Source of the DNA: Streptomyces formicae
Lineage (GTDB): Bacteria; Actinomycetota; Actinomycetes; Streptomycetales; Streptomycetaceae
Assembly (NCBI RefSeq): GCF_002556545.1
Contig: NZ_CP022685.1
Coordinates: 124,001 to 188,000 of the forward strand
Direction: 5' to 3'
DNA: 64,000 bases
A program made the translations under genes and the position numbers. Under the pieces are notes generated by a model. The model saw only the letters and a program-made list of their open reading frames with translations, ran no database searches and was not told the origin of the DNA. This document shows positions 24,697 through 32,803 of this stretch, in pieces (the first letter of the stretch is position 1; each line of letters begins with the position of its first letter).

Positions 24697-26100
24697 TCAG
24701 AGGGCCACGGCCGCCGGGACGTATCCGTGGGCGCCGGCGGTCTCCTCGTACGCGTGCCCCACCCGCAGGACCACGTCCTCGGCGAGCGGACGGCCGAGCA
24801 GTTGCATGCCGATCGGCAGGCCCGCACCGTCGCGGCCGACCGGCAGGGACAGGGCCGGTATCCCGGTGATGTTGGCCGGGGCCGACAGGCGGACGTACGC
24901 GTCGGAGACGCTCTCCGTCGTGCCGTCGGGCCAGGTGATGGTCTCCTGGTCCGAGCGCACCGCGGTCGTGGGAACCGTCGGGGCGGCGACCACGTCGACC
25001 TCGTCCAGCATGCGCAGCCACGCCTGTCGCATGAGCGTGCGGGCCCGTTGGGCGCGCAGGTAGTCCCCGGCCGACATCAGCTCCCCGGCCTCCAGGAGGA
25101 CCCGGATGTCGTCCCCGTAGCGCTCGGGGGCCGAGCGCAGCGTCCGCTCGTGGTAGGCCGTGGCCTCCGGGACCATCAGGCCCCACTGGGTGGCCTGGAC
25201 GTAGCGGGCCATCGGGATCTCGACCTCGACGAGGGTCGCCCCGAGGGCTTCCAGGTGGCTGTGGGCGGCGCGTACCGCGGCTTCGACCTCGGGGTCGACG
25301 TGGTCGAAGTAGTAGTTCAGGGGGACGCCGACGCGCAGTCCGCGCAGGTTTCCGCCGGGGACCGGCCGGTAGTCCTTGGCGGGCACGGACAGGCTGGCGG
25401 GGTCGCGGGCGTCGTGCCCGGCGAGGACGGACAGCACCAGGGCGGCGTCCTCGACGGTGCGGGTGAGGGGTCCGACGTGGTCCAGCGACCACGACAGGGA
25501 CGTCACGCCGTGCCGCGCGACGAGGCCGTACGTGGGCTTGAGGCCGACGACGCCGTTCAGCGCGGCGGGCACGCGGATCGAGCCGCCGGTGTCGGTCCCC
25601 AGGGCGAAGGTCGCCGCGCCCGCCGCCACGGCGACCGCCGAACCTCCGCTCGAGCCGCCCGCCACCCGGTCCCGGTCCCACGCGTTGCGGGTCTGCGGCG
25701 TGGTCAGCCCGTACGCGAACTCGTGGGTGTGGGTCTTGCCCACCAGGGCGGTACCGGCGGCGGCCAGTCGCGCCGCGACCGAGCTGTCGGCGTCCGCCCG
25801 GTGTTCCGAGCGGACCCGGGAGCTCGCTGTGGTCGGCACACCGGCGACGTCGATCAGATCCTTGAGCGCTACGGGGATGCCGTGCAGCGGCGACCTCGGG
25901 TGGGCTCGGGTACGCAGCTCGCGCTCCGCGTCGCGCGCAGCGTCACGCGCCCGTTCCGCCGTCACCGTGACGTACGCCTGGAGGCCGGGCTCCGTCCGCT
26001 CGATCCGCTCCAGTACGGAGTCCACCAACTCCACCGGGGAGAGCCGCTGTTCGCGCATCTCCTGCGCGGCCACGGCGAGGGTCAGCTCATACGGCCGCAT
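24697..26100 (-). CDS. Amidase signature family hydrolase (AtzE/GatA-like)
   Basis: A 467-residue amidase. The Ser-cisSer-Lys triad is visible: Lys80 in GIPVALKDLID, the cis-Ser in the GGSSGGSA loop (Ser150/151) and the nucleophile Ser174 in TDTGGSIRVP. The family cleaves amides, carbamates or biuret-type bonds. It overlaps by 14 bp the gene for a 69-residue AtzG-like protein. That pairing is typical of AtzE-type hydrolases, which need a small GatC-like subunit. That makes a heteromeric cytoplasmic amidase more likely than a stand-alone enzyme or a GatCAB component. Confidence 0.92.
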   Translation of the reverse strand: MRPYELTLAVAAQEMREQRLSPVELVDSVLERIERTEPGLQAYVTVTAERARDAARDAERELRTRAHPRSPLHGIPVALKDLIDVAGVPTTASSRVRSEHRADADSSVAARLAAAGTALVGKTHTHEFAYGLTTPQTRNAWDRDRVAGGSSGGSAVAVAAGAATFALGTDTGGSIRVPAALNGVVGLKPTYGLVARHGVTSLSWSLDHVGPLTRTVEDAALVLSVLAGHDARDPASLSVPAKDYRPVPGGNLRGLRVGVPLNYYFDHVDPEVEAAVRAAHSHLEALGATLVEVEIPMARYVQATQWGLMVPEATAYHERTLRSAPERYGDDIRVLLEAGELMSAGDYLRAQRARTLMRQAWLRMLDEVDVVAAPTVPTTAVRSDQETITWPDGTTESVSDAYVRLSAPANITGIPALSLPVGRDGAGLPIGMQLLGRPLAEDVVLRVGHAYEETAGAHGYVPAAVAL

Positions 26101-26296
26101 CGTGTCGCTCCTCTCCCGCGCGGTGCGCGGCGGGCGGAGTCTCGGCGAAGTCCAGTTCCCGCAGTCGGCTCACCACGGAGTGGATGTGGTTCGCGGTGGC
26201 CGCCACCACCTGGTGGCGGTCGGTCGCCAGCGGGAGGCCGGAACGGGCTGCCCAGCGGGCGGCCTCCGGCGGGGTGAGTTCTTCGGGGGCAGGCAT
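26087..26296 (-). CDS. AtzG-like small amidase subunit (DUF4089-type)
   Basis: 69 residues; ATG 26296 has GAGAGGGA upstream. The pattern AARWAARSGLPLATDRHQVV, then VAATANHIHSVVSRLRELDF is a short GatC-like helical pair with the LPL-x(3)-R turn seen in AtzG/DUF4089 proteins. Those wrap around AtzE-type amidases and are needed for their folding. The C-terminal 14 bp overlap the amidase start, supporting stoichiometric production. The assignment rests on pattern and context because the protein is short. Confidence 0.65.
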   Translation of the reverse strand: MPAPEELTPPEAARWAARSGLPLATDRHQVVAATANHIHSVVSRLRELDFAETPPAAHRAGEERHDAAV

Positions 26297-26316
26297 GGCA
26301 ATCCCTCTCGCACTAC

Positions 26317-26386
26317 TAAAAGCTAAGTGTTTGCTTTAGCGCCACGGTAGGACCTAGGCTCGACTAACGCAAACGCTTAGCTTTTA
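26317..26386. promoter_or_regulatory. 18-bp inverted repeat in the amidase/MBL divergent promoter
   Basis: TAAAAGCTAAGTGTTTGC (26317-26334) and GCAAACGCTTAGCTTTTA (26369-26386) match as reverse complements at 17 of 18 positions, 34 bp apart. The stretch is AT-rich against the surrounding sequence. Further partial copies of the half-site (GCTTTAGC at 26333-26340) lie inside. It is placed to control both divergent units, but no regulator gene is adjacent. Confidence 0.65.
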
Positions 26387-26404
26387 CGAGAAGGGGAGAC
26401 CCCC

Positions 26405-27334
26405 GTGCCGTACTGGACCGTCGGCGACATCACCGTCCACCGCATCGACGAGACACCCCTGCCGCCCGGAACCGGGCCCTGGCTCCTGCCCGACGCCACG
26501 GCCGAGGTCGTCTCACAACAGGACTGGCTGCGCCCCGACTTCGCGGACCACGAGGGCGTACCGCGCCTGGACAGCCACAGCTTCGCGCTCACCGTGGGCG
26601 GCCTCCGCGTGCTCGTCGACACGGGCATCGGCAACGGAAAGACGCGGGCCAACCCCGCCTGGCACGACCTGCGCACCGACTACCTGCGGCGACTCACCAC
26701 CGCCGGGTTCACACCGGACTCGGTCGACCTGGTGATCCTCACGCACCTGCACACCGACCACGTCGGCTGGAACACCCGGGAGGTGGACGGCGCGTGGGTC
26801 CCCACCTTCCCCCGCGCCCGGTACGTCACCTCGCGCGCCGAGCGGGAGTTCTGGGCCGCGCAGGACATGGACGAGCCCCGCAAGCAGATGTTCCGCGACT
26901 CCGTGCATCCGGTCGAGGACACCGGGCTGCTGGATCTCGTCGACGTCCCGCCCCAGGGCACCGACCTCTCCCCGGGGCTACGGCTGGTGCCGGCCCCCGG
27001 CCACACGCCCGGCCAGGTGACCGTCGAGGTGAGCAGCCTGGGCGAGAAGGCGGTCATCACCGGCGACGTGATCCACCACCCCGTACAACTCCCCCACCCC
27101 CACATCGGTAGCTGCGTCGACATCGACCCGGAACAGGCCGAGACCTCTCGCCGCGCGCTGCTCGGCGCGCTCGCCGACACAGACACCCTCCTTCTCGGCA
27201 CGCACTTCCCCGAGCCCACGTCAGGCCGCGTGACCTCGCACGAAGGCGCCTATCGCCTGACGCCCGTACCCCCGACGCGTCGGGCCCAGCCGGGTGCCGC
27301 CCGTTTCAGCGCTCGCAATCGGGGCACTTCGTGA
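26405..27334 (+). CDS. MBL-fold metallo-hydrolase
   Basis: 309 residues from GTG 26405. The metallo-beta-lactamase motif HLHTDHVGW (about residues 117-125) supplies three His and the Asp. Further ligands are His in APGHTPGQ, Asp in VITGDVIHH and His in LLGTHFPEP. The family includes lactonases and other hydrolases; this one resembles the quorum-quenching/AttM-like group in layout, but no substrate can be named. It is divergent from the amidase unit and shares the 18-bp inverted-repeat region, suggesting one catabolic function. A two-hairpin terminator follows. Confidence 0.9.
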   Translation: MPYWTVGDITVHRIDETPLPPGTGPWLLPDATAEVVSQQDWLRPDFADHEGVPRLDSHSFALTVGGLRVLVDTGIGNGKTRANPAWHDLRTDYLRRLTTAGFTPDSVDLVILTHLHTDHVGWNTREVDGAWVPTFPRARYVTSRAEREFWAAQDMDEPRKQMFRDSVHPVEDTGLLDLVDVPPQGTDLSPGLRLVPAPGHTPGQVTVEVSSLGEKAVITGDVIHHPVQLPHPHIGSCVDIDPEQAETSRRALLGALADTDTLLLGTHFPEPTSGRVTSHEGAYRLTPVPPTRRAQPGAARFSARNRGTS

Positions 27335-27362
27335 TATCGGCGGAGCAACCGAGTCATCCCCC

Positions 27363-27421
27363 AAGGGCGGGTTCGGCAGTGAGCCCGCCCTTCGCCCCTT
27401 GCCCAGCGGCAAGGGGCGAAG
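27363..27421. terminator. Double hairpin, bidirectional terminator
   Basis: Stem 1 is AAGGGCGGG (27363-27371) with CCCGCCCTT (27384-27392). Stem 2 is CTTCGCCCCTTGCC (27390-27403) with GGCAAGGGGCGAAG (27408-27421), 14 perfect pairs around a 4-nt loop. It separates the convergent MBL and ANTAR genes. The two stems share three bases, so only one can form fully at a time. Confidence 0.8.
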
Positions 27422-27484
27422 CAATGGGACAGTCAGTGACGCATCGAACGGCCGTCGCCGGGCCACGGCGGCCGGGCCCGGGGC

Positions 27485-27850
27485 TCAGCCGGTCGGCGGT
27501 TCCACGTCCGCGCACTGGCTGTTGCGCCGCTGCTGCATCAGACGATGTTCGAGTTCCGCACGTATGTCGCCCGGCAGCACCCCGCTGCACCCCCAGTCGA
27601 TCAGTGTCTCGGCCACCTCGCGCAGCTTGGTGTTGGTGTTCATGGAGACTTCGCGCAGGGCGTCCCACGCCTCGGCCGGAGTGATCTGCCCGAGTCCGAC
27701 GAGGAGCCCGATCGCCTGGTCGACGATCGCGTGCGACTGCACGGCTTGCTGCAGCTGAGCGACCTCTTCCTTGAGCTCGGCCACCTCTTCGGCGACCTCT
27801 TCGTCGGAGCCGGTCGCGCCGTCGGGGCGCTCATGGCCGTGCTGGGTCAA
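27485..27850 (-). CDS. ANTAR-domain protein with N-terminal coiled coil
   Basis: 121 residues. TTG 27850 is chosen because GGAGG lies 5 bp upstream. An acidic coiled coil (EEVAEEVAELKEEVAQLQQA, about residues 17-36) runs into an ANTAR domain (about 37-90: SHAIVDQAIGLLVGLGQIT, then EAWDALREVSMNTNTKLREV). ANTAR domains bind paired RNA hairpins to prevent transcription termination. There is no GAF or receiver domain here, so the sensing part must be elsewhere or the protein acts constitutively. No pair of hexaloop hairpins was spotted nearby. Confidence 0.88.
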   Translation of the reverse strand: MTQHGHERPDGATGSDEEVAEEVAELKEEVAQLQQAVQSHAIVDQAIGLLVGLGQITPAEAWDALREVSMNTNTKLREVAETLIDWGCSGVLPGDIRAELEHRLMQQRRNSQCADVEPPTG

Positions 27851-27997
27851 TAGAGCCTCCGGTGTGAAGGTTTCGGCACCACCCCCTCACTGTTGCGGCC
27901 CTTGCGTCGGCGCGCAATCCCCAACAACTGGGAGTGGTAAGGCGATTCTGTCAGGCCGTCGGCGCGGTGGGCCCCGTACGCCGAAGCGGGTGCGCGG

Positions 27998-28612
27998 TCA
28001 CTTCCGTTCGTCGGCCTCGATGCCACGGAGCGTCCACAGTCCGTAGAGCGCAAGCAGCGGTTTGACCGCCATCCACTCACCGGCGCGGTAGTCCTCCGCG
28101 CGGACCACCCTCGCGGCGAGGTCCGGGCGTTGACGCCGCAGGTACGCGCGGGCCTTGAGCGCGTGAGCGGGCTGGGAGACGATCTTGATGCGGTCGACGT
28201 CCTCGATCAGCGGGATCACTCGCGTGATGTTCTCCCAGGTCGTCGCGCTGCGGTCTTCGAGGAGCAGCGTGCCGTCGAATCCGAGCTGCGACTTCGCGTA
28301 GTCAGCCATCAACCGGGCCTCCGCCGCGCCACCGCCGATCGCACCGCCACTGAAGATCACGCGGGTTCCCCGGGCGCCGTCTGTCGCGAGGGAGCGCATT
28401 CCGGCGCGGACCCGCCAGCGGTTGATCGCGTTGGCCGTCGGCTGGGGATTCCGGAAGCCCAGCACCACCACGGCTTCCACCCCGGCTCCACCACCGACCC
28501 CGGAAGCGTGCCCGCCGTCTCCCACGAGAGCGCGAGACCAGCGCCTGTTCAACCACTCGCCCCAGGCCAGGGCCACGACCCCGACCACCGCCACCCCAGT
28601 CCTTCGTCGCAT
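27998..28612 (-). CDS. YdcF family (DUF218) protein
   Basis: 204 residues with an N-terminal hydrophobic segment (GVAVVGVVALAWGEWL) acting as signal anchor. The DUF218 core follows: AVVVLGFRNPQPTANAINR (about residue 47), RVIFSGGAIGGGAAEARLMA (about residue 84), LEDRSATTWENI and IKIVSQPAHALKARAYLRRQ. Family members such as ElyC and SanA are linked to envelope integrity and vancomycin tolerance. The conserved E-x-R-S-x2-T-x2-N motif is intact. It stands alone on the minus strand. Confidence 0.88.
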   Translation of the reverse strand: MRRRTGVAVVGVVALAWGEWLNRRWSRALVGDGGHASGVGGGAGVEAVVVLGFRNPQPTANAINRWRVRAGMRSLATDGARGTRVIFSGGAIGGGAAEARLMADYAKSQLGFDGTLLLEDRSATTWENITRVIPLIEDVDRIKIVSQPAHALKARAYLRRQRPDLAARVVRAEDYRAGEWMAVKPLLALYGLWTLRGIEADERK

Positions 28613-28647
28613 GCGGCGACTCTAGGGCACCGTCGCCCGCAACCCGG

Positions 28648-29565
28648 CTACGACGTGGTCGTCGACACAGCCCCGCTCCCCGCACTCCCGTCCAGTGCGT
28701 CCAGCAGCAGGAAGTGCGCCTCCCCCACCGTCAGGTGCTCCCCGGTGACGGACCTGACGTGGCGCCAGTAGCGCCGCATCCCCGCGCTCCGGTCCAGTGC
28801 CGCGGCCCCGGCAAGCTCGCGCCGGAACGACGGCGTGTCCTTCTCCCCCCGTGCGGACGCGTGCACCCTCACGTACGCGTCGAGCAGCCCGGCAGGCCGC
28901 GCGCCCGCGCGCACCGCGTCACAGAGCACACCGATCTCCCCGCGCAACACCGTGTGCTGGTACGCGGCCACCGCGTCGGCTCTGCGCCTCCTGAACGCCC
29001 GCTCGCGCAGGACGGGTTCGGAGACGACACCGACCATCCCGGCGTACGCGACGACCTGTTCCGGGGACGGGTCGGTCGGCGGCCGCGGTACTCCCACCGC
29101 GAGGAACATGCCCAGGTCGTCAGCGACCACCGTCGGCGCGAACGCGAGCCTCCAGAACCCTTCGAGCGTGCTACGAGCGGTCGCCCCGTCGCTCGCCGCG
29201 GCCAGCAACTCAAGGCGTGCGGCGCGCTCTTCGGTCGAGGCGACCCCCTCCAAGGCGCGCAACGACGCCCGGCGCCAGGCCAACGCCGCCAAGGACACAT
29301 CGAGCGCGGCACGTTCCTGGGCGGCGGCCTCCGCGACGGACCGCTCCCCCGCGAGGACCTCGACGACGGCCCGCAGCCCGAGGCCCAGTGCGCGCAACCT
29401 CCGTACGAGAGTGAGCCGTTCCACCGCGGACGCGTCGAAGCGTCGGTGTCCGCCCGCGCTGCGCAGCGACTGGAGCACGCCCTCGTCGCAGTAGAAGCGC
29501 ACCGTCCGCACCGGCACCCCGCAGCGCCGCGCGAGCTCACCGATGCTCATCGTGACGTCATCCAC
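28648..29565 (-). CDS. MerR family transcriptional regulator
   Basis: About 305 residues. GTG 29565 has GGAGG 6 bp upstream; an ATG at 29550 is the other option. The winged helix is SIGELARRCGVPVRTVRFYC followed by GGHRRFDASAVERLTLVRRL (about residues 7-60), then a helical linker. The C-terminus is a long helical domain of about 200 residues, unlike the short metal-binding tails of MerR, so an organic ligand is more likely. The divergent gene starts 41 bp away, and a canonical MerR-type promoter with a 20-bp spacer and central palindrome lies between them. Confidence 0.9.
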   Translation of the reverse strand: MDDVTMSIGELARRCGVPVRTVRFYCDEGVLQSLRSAGGHRRFDASAVERLTLVRRLRALGLGLRAVVEVLAGERSVAEAAAQERAALDVSLAALAWRRASLRALEGVASTEERAARLELLAAASDGATARSTLEGFWRLAFAPTVVADDLGMFLAVGVPRPPTDPSPEQVVAYAGMVGVVSEPVLRERAFRRRRADAVAAYQHTVLRGEIGVLCDAVRAGARPAGLLDAYVRVHASARGEKDTPSFRRELAGAAALDRSAGMRRYWRHVRSVTGEHLTVGEAHFLLLDALDGSAGSGAVSTTTS

Positions 29566-29566
29566 C

Positions 29567-29598
29567 TTGAACCTCCACCCGGGTGGAACTCCTACCGT
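29567..29598 (+). promoter_or_regulatory. MerR-type promoter with over-long spacer and central dyad
   Basis: TTGAAC (29567-29572) and TACCGT (29593-29598) are separated by 20 bp, with the perfect palindrome TCCACCCGGGTGGA (29574-29587) in the spacer. Over-long spacers with a central dyad are the signature of MerR-activated promoters, where the regulator untwists DNA to align the boxes. Transcription would begin at about 29605, at the ATG of the next gene. Confidence 0.75.
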
Positions 29599-29605
29599 TC
29601 GGCAC

Positions 29606-30424
29606 ATGAGCCACCGACCCGATCATGACATCGCCGACGACACGGATCAGCACCTGGACACCGACCAGCTCGCCGCCGCCCTCGTCGAACAGACCACGGC
29701 GTTCACAGAAGCCGTCGCGGGAGCCGACTGGGACGCGCCGGTCCCCACCTGTCCCGCGTGGCAACTCCGGGTGCTCGTCGGCCACATAGGACAGGAGCAC
29801 CGTTGGATGTCCGACATCGTCAGGACCGGCGGCGCCTCGCCCGTCCCCGACCCGCACCACGCGGAGCCGCCAGCCGACTGGCGAGGGTGGCTGCGCGACG
29901 GCGCTGCGGGCCTCGTCGACGCCGTATGGACGGTGGGCGCCGACACACCGGTGTGGACCTTCGTCGGCCCCCGGCCCGCACGCTTCTGGCTGCGTCGGGC
30001 CACCCACGACACCACCCTCCACCGAGTCGACGCCGCCCTGCACGCCGCCGTCCCCTACCGGCTCCCGCCGCGCCTCGCGGCCGACGCGATCACGGAACTG
30101 CTCCAGCTCCTGCGCCTGCTCGCCCTGCCCGCCGCCGAGGGCCTGCGCCCGACGGCCGCGAAGCTGCGCGGGCAGGGCGAAACGATGCGGATCGTCACGA
30201 CCGACGTCGGAACCAGCCCTCACACAGTGACCGCGTGGCTCGTCACCCGCACCCCCGAGGGCCTCACCTGGCAATCCGACACCGGCGGTGTCGCCGACGT
30301 GGAGGTCTCGGGGACGGCACAGGACCTGTTGCTCGTACTCGCCCGTCGCCTGCCGCCCACCCGGGTCTCCGTAGACGGCCAAGCCGCCCTGCTTCACCAC
30401 TGGTTGGAGCACTCGCTCCTCTAA
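29606..30424 (+). CDS. Maleylpyruvate isomerase / DinB-like mycothiol-dependent family protein
   Basis: 272 residues of the TIGR03083-type actinobacterial family. An N-terminal DinB four-helix bundle has metal-ligand candidates in LVGHIGQEHRW (about residue 60) and RATHDTTLHRVDA (about residue 135). A C-terminal MDMPI_C-like domain ends near VDGQAALLHHWL. Relatives are mycothiol-dependent transferases or isomerases; many are unassigned. The ATG at 29606 has no ribosome-binding site and coincides with the predicted transcription start, so the mRNA is probably leaderless. Induction through the divergent MerR protein is likely. Confidence 0.85.
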   Translation: MSHRPDHDIADDTDQHLDTDQLAAALVEQTTAFTEAVAGADWDAPVPTCPAWQLRVLVGHIGQEHRWMSDIVRTGGASPVPDPHHAEPPADWRGWLRDGAAGLVDAVWTVGADTPVWTFVGPRPARFWLRRATHDTTLHRVDAALHAAVPYRLPPRLAADAITELLQLLRLLALPAAEGLRPTAAKLRGQGETMRIVTTDVGTSPHTVTAWLVTRTPEGLTWQSDTGGVADVEVSGTAQDLLLVLARRLPPTRVSVDGQAALLHHWLEHSLL

Positions 30425-30433
30425 GCGGGAGCC

Positions 30434-31726
30434 CTAGAGGGCACTGCGTCGCGCACCGTCCAGACCGACCGGAAGGCCGCTCAGGCTGTTGAAGAGCAGG
30501 GAGCGCAGCGGCGGCGGATCCGCCTGCGCCAAGGCGAGTTCCGGGAAGCGCTTGAACAGCGCGGGCAGGGCCACGGTTGCCTCCAGACGTGCCAGGGGCG
30601 CGCCCAGGCAGTGGTGGATGCCGTGGCCGAAGGTGAGGTGTTGCCGGTCGCCGCATCGGGTGATGTCGAACTCGGCTGCCTTCGGGCCGTGTTGGTCGCT
30701 GTCCCGGCCGAAGGCGGTGTAGCCGAGGACTACCGGTTCGCCCTCGCGCACCGTGCGTCCTGCGAGATCCACGTCGCGGCGGGCGTAGCGGAAGGGAAGA
30801 TTGGCGACGGGCGGGTCCCAGCGCAGGGTCTCCTCGACGGCCGCCGTCCAAGGCGCTCGCCCGCGTCGCAGCAGTTCGCGTTGCGCGGGGTGCGTGAGCA
30901 GGGCTCGTACCGCGTTCACCAGCAGGTTCACGGTGGTCTCGTGGCCCGCCACGAGCATCAGGAGGAGGGTGTCGATGAGTTCGGAGGTGCTCAGTTCGGG
31001 CTGAGGGAGAGCGTCGGCTGCCTCCCCGCCGGTGGCTCCCCGTGCGTCGATCAGGGCCGTCGTCAGGTCGTCGGCCGGGTGGGCCCGCCGTTCGTCGATC
31101 AGGGCGGCGAGTTCCCCGCGCAGCGCGGCGTGCGTGGCCGCGGCCTCCGTGGGCGAGGGCTCGGTGCCGAACAGCGCACCGCACAACGCGCGCACCCGTG
31201 GCGCGCGGCGGGCGGGCACACCGAACAGCTCACAGATGACGCGGATGGGGAGCGGGTGGGCGAAGCACGCCCGCAGGTCGACCGGCTCTCCTGCCGCGCG
31301 GGCAGGCATCTCCGCTATTTCCCGCAGGAGTTGGTCGGTCAGCGCGGCGACCCGCGGCTCCAGTTCCCGGACTCGGCGCATGGTGAATGCGCGGGCGAGA
31401 GGGGCCCTGAGGCGGCGGTGGTCGGCGCCCGTCGCGGTGGTCATGTTCTGGATGGTCACCAGCGGCGTCAACGGCCAGCCGACCGGGACCTCGCCGCGCC
31501 GCCAGGCACCCCACGCGGCCGGATCCTTCACGAACCGGGCGTCCGCGAGCACCTGACGGCCCACCTCCGGCCGCGTGACCAGCCACGCGGCGACCCCGCC
31601 CGGCAGTTCCACCGCGACCACGGGGCCCCGGGCCCGCAGCCGGGCGCTCTCTGTGTGGTGGTCCTGTCCTGCGGGGTCGAGGCGGTAGAGATCACAGAGG
31701 GGCGTGGTGGCCAGGCTCATGCGCAT
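30434..31726 (-). CDS. Cytochrome P450
   Basis: About 430 residues, the normal bacterial P450 length. Motifs in order: I-helix [16 protein letters not shown] (about residue 235), K-helix ExxR in [10 protein letters not shown] (about residue 275), and the heme loop [17 protein letters not shown] with the cysteine ligand near residue 375. ATG 31726 is used; ATG 31720 and GTG 31729 are alternatives and none has a strong binding site. No ferredoxin gene is adjacent. It converges with the isomerase-like gene at 9 bp and lies 31 bp downstream of an NmrA-like gene on the same strand, with which it may be co-transcribed. Confidence 0.93.
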   Translation of the reverse strand: MRMSLATTPLCDLYRLDPAGQDHHTESARLRARGPVVAVELPGGVAAWLVTRPEVGRQVLADARFVKDPAAWGAWRRGEVPVGWPLTPLVTIQNMTTATGADHRRLRAPLARAFTMRRVRELEPRVAALTDQLLREIAEMPARAAGEPVDLRACFAHPLPIRVICELFGVPARRAPRVRALCGALFGTEPSPTEAAATHAALRGELAALIDERRAHPADDLTTALIDARGATGGEAADALPQPELSTSELIDTLLLMLVAGHETTVNLLVNAVRALLTHPAQRELLRRGRAPWTAAVEETLRWDPPVANLPFRYARRDVDLAGRTVREGEPVVLGYTAFGRDSDQHGPKAAEFDITRCGDRQHLTFGHGIHHCLGAPLARLEATVALPALFKRFPELALAQADPPPLRSLLFNSLSGLPVGLDGARRSAL

Positions 31727-31757
31727 CACGGTAGTGCCCGGCTGGGCACCACGGCAC

Positions 31758-32630
31758 TCACGTACTGGAGACGGCCGTCGCGAGCAGCTCGGCTGCGAAG
31801 TCCTCGGCCGAGCGCGGCGGGCGGCCGAGTACGCGTGAAACCCCGTCACCGAGACCGGCCACGCCCTCTTGGCGATAGTTCGCGTACAGGTCGTGCAATC
31901 CGTCGATGACCTGCGGCGTGACGCCGCGGTCCGCGAGCGCGCTCCGCCAGGCGTCGTCCAGGGGGACGTCGACGTACCTCACCGGTCTGCCGAGAGCGGC
32001 GCCGAAGCGGTCGCAGAGTTCCTGCAGTGTCAGTGCCCGAGGACCGCTGATCTCGATGTCACCGCCGATGGGACGCTCCGCCAGGAGTTCAGCGGCCGCG
32101 ACGTCCGCGATGTCCCGGGTGTCCACATAGCCCCGGGCGCCTGGTCCCGCCGGATCGGCCAGTGCGCCCTCGGCGATGGAGGCCGCCGCGGGCAGGAAGT
32201 TCTGCAGGAAGCGGTCGGGCCGGAGAACAGTCAGTTCCGGGACACCGACGCGTCGCAGGCGCTCGGTGATCGTGTCGTGGGCGCCGGTGACGGCGTCCGG
32301 GACGATCCCCTTGCCGGAGAAGGCGCGGGCACCGAGTTTGACGATCCGGCGCGTGCCGGCCTCGATGGCGGCAAGACCGAGGTTCGTCTCGACGTCGACC
32401 TGGTTGTCGACAAAGGGATGCGCGAGATAGAGCCGGTCCACGCCGGTGACCGCGGCCCGGACGTCCGCCGGATCGGTGACCTCCCCGCGGAAGACCTCAC
32501 CGCGGACCTCGCCGAGCTTCTTGGCGCCGGCCTCGGAGCGAACGAAGAACCGCACATCGCTGTGGTCGCGCAGCACTTCGGTGAGGAAGCGTCCCACCGT
32601 TCCGTTCGGCGTAGTGACCAGGATGGTCAT
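31758..32630 (-). CDS. NmrA-like NAD(P)-binding protein (atypical SDR)
   Basis: 290 residues. The N-terminal nucleotide-binding motif is [19 protein letters not shown] (G-x2-G pattern, residues 9-13), followed by a Rossmann fold and a variable C-terminal part. The usual Tyr-Lys catalytic pair of classical SDRs is not evident, as in NmrA/HSCARG-type redox sensors and quinone reductases. ATG 32630 has GGAGGGG 5 bp upstream. It is probably co-transcribed with the P450 gene. Confidence 0.87.
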   Translation of the reverse strand: MTILVTTPNGTVGRFLTEVLRDHSDVRFFVRSEAGAKKLGEVRGEVFRGEVTDPADVRAAVTGVDRLYLAHPFVDNQVDVETNLGLAAIEAGTRRIVKLGARAFSGKGIVPDAVTGAHDTITERLRRVGVPELTVLRPDRFLQNFLPAAASIAEGALADPAGPGARGYVDTRDIADVAAAELLAERPIGGDIEISGPRALTLQELCDRFGAALGRPVRYVDVPLDDAWRSALADRGVTPQVIDGLHDLYANYRQEGVAGLGDGVSRVLGRPPRSAEDFAAELLATAVSST

Positions 32631-32709
32631 AGATCCCCTCCACGAATACGGACACGGCCACGGACACGGCCACTGACACGGCCAAGGCCACGAACACCGT
32701 CACGATCAC
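32497..32709 (-). CDS. Possible hydrophobic small protein or leader peptide
   Basis: GTG 32709 follows an excellent binding site (GGAGGTGA) and opens a 70-codon frame. Its first 22 residues are almost only Val, Ala, Ser, Phe and Leu (VTVFVALAVSVAVSVAVSVF), encoded over three 12-bp repeats. The frame then runs 134 bp into the NmrA gene in another frame and loses coding character. It may be a translated leader that couples to NmrA, or a chance product of the repeat. Low confidence as a real protein. Confidence 0.25.
   Translation of the reverse strand: MIVTVFVALAVSVAVSVAVSVFVEGIYDHPGHYAERNGGTLPHRSAARPQRCAVLRSLRGRRQEARRGPR
32648..32683. repeat. Three 12-bp tandem repeats upstream of the NmrA-like gene
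   Basis: ACGGACACGGCC at 32648-32659 and 32660-32671, then ACTGACACGGCC at 32672-32683, followed by a partial unit. They lie 18 bp upstream of the NmrA-like start. Confidence 0.75.
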
Positions 32710-32803
32710 GGCTCACCTCCGCCCCAACTCCGCCTGGCTCCGGCCGATTCCCGGCCGAGGGACCGCGTGGTGAACCCGGACGTTCGTCGACGTCGGCGCG
32801 CCG

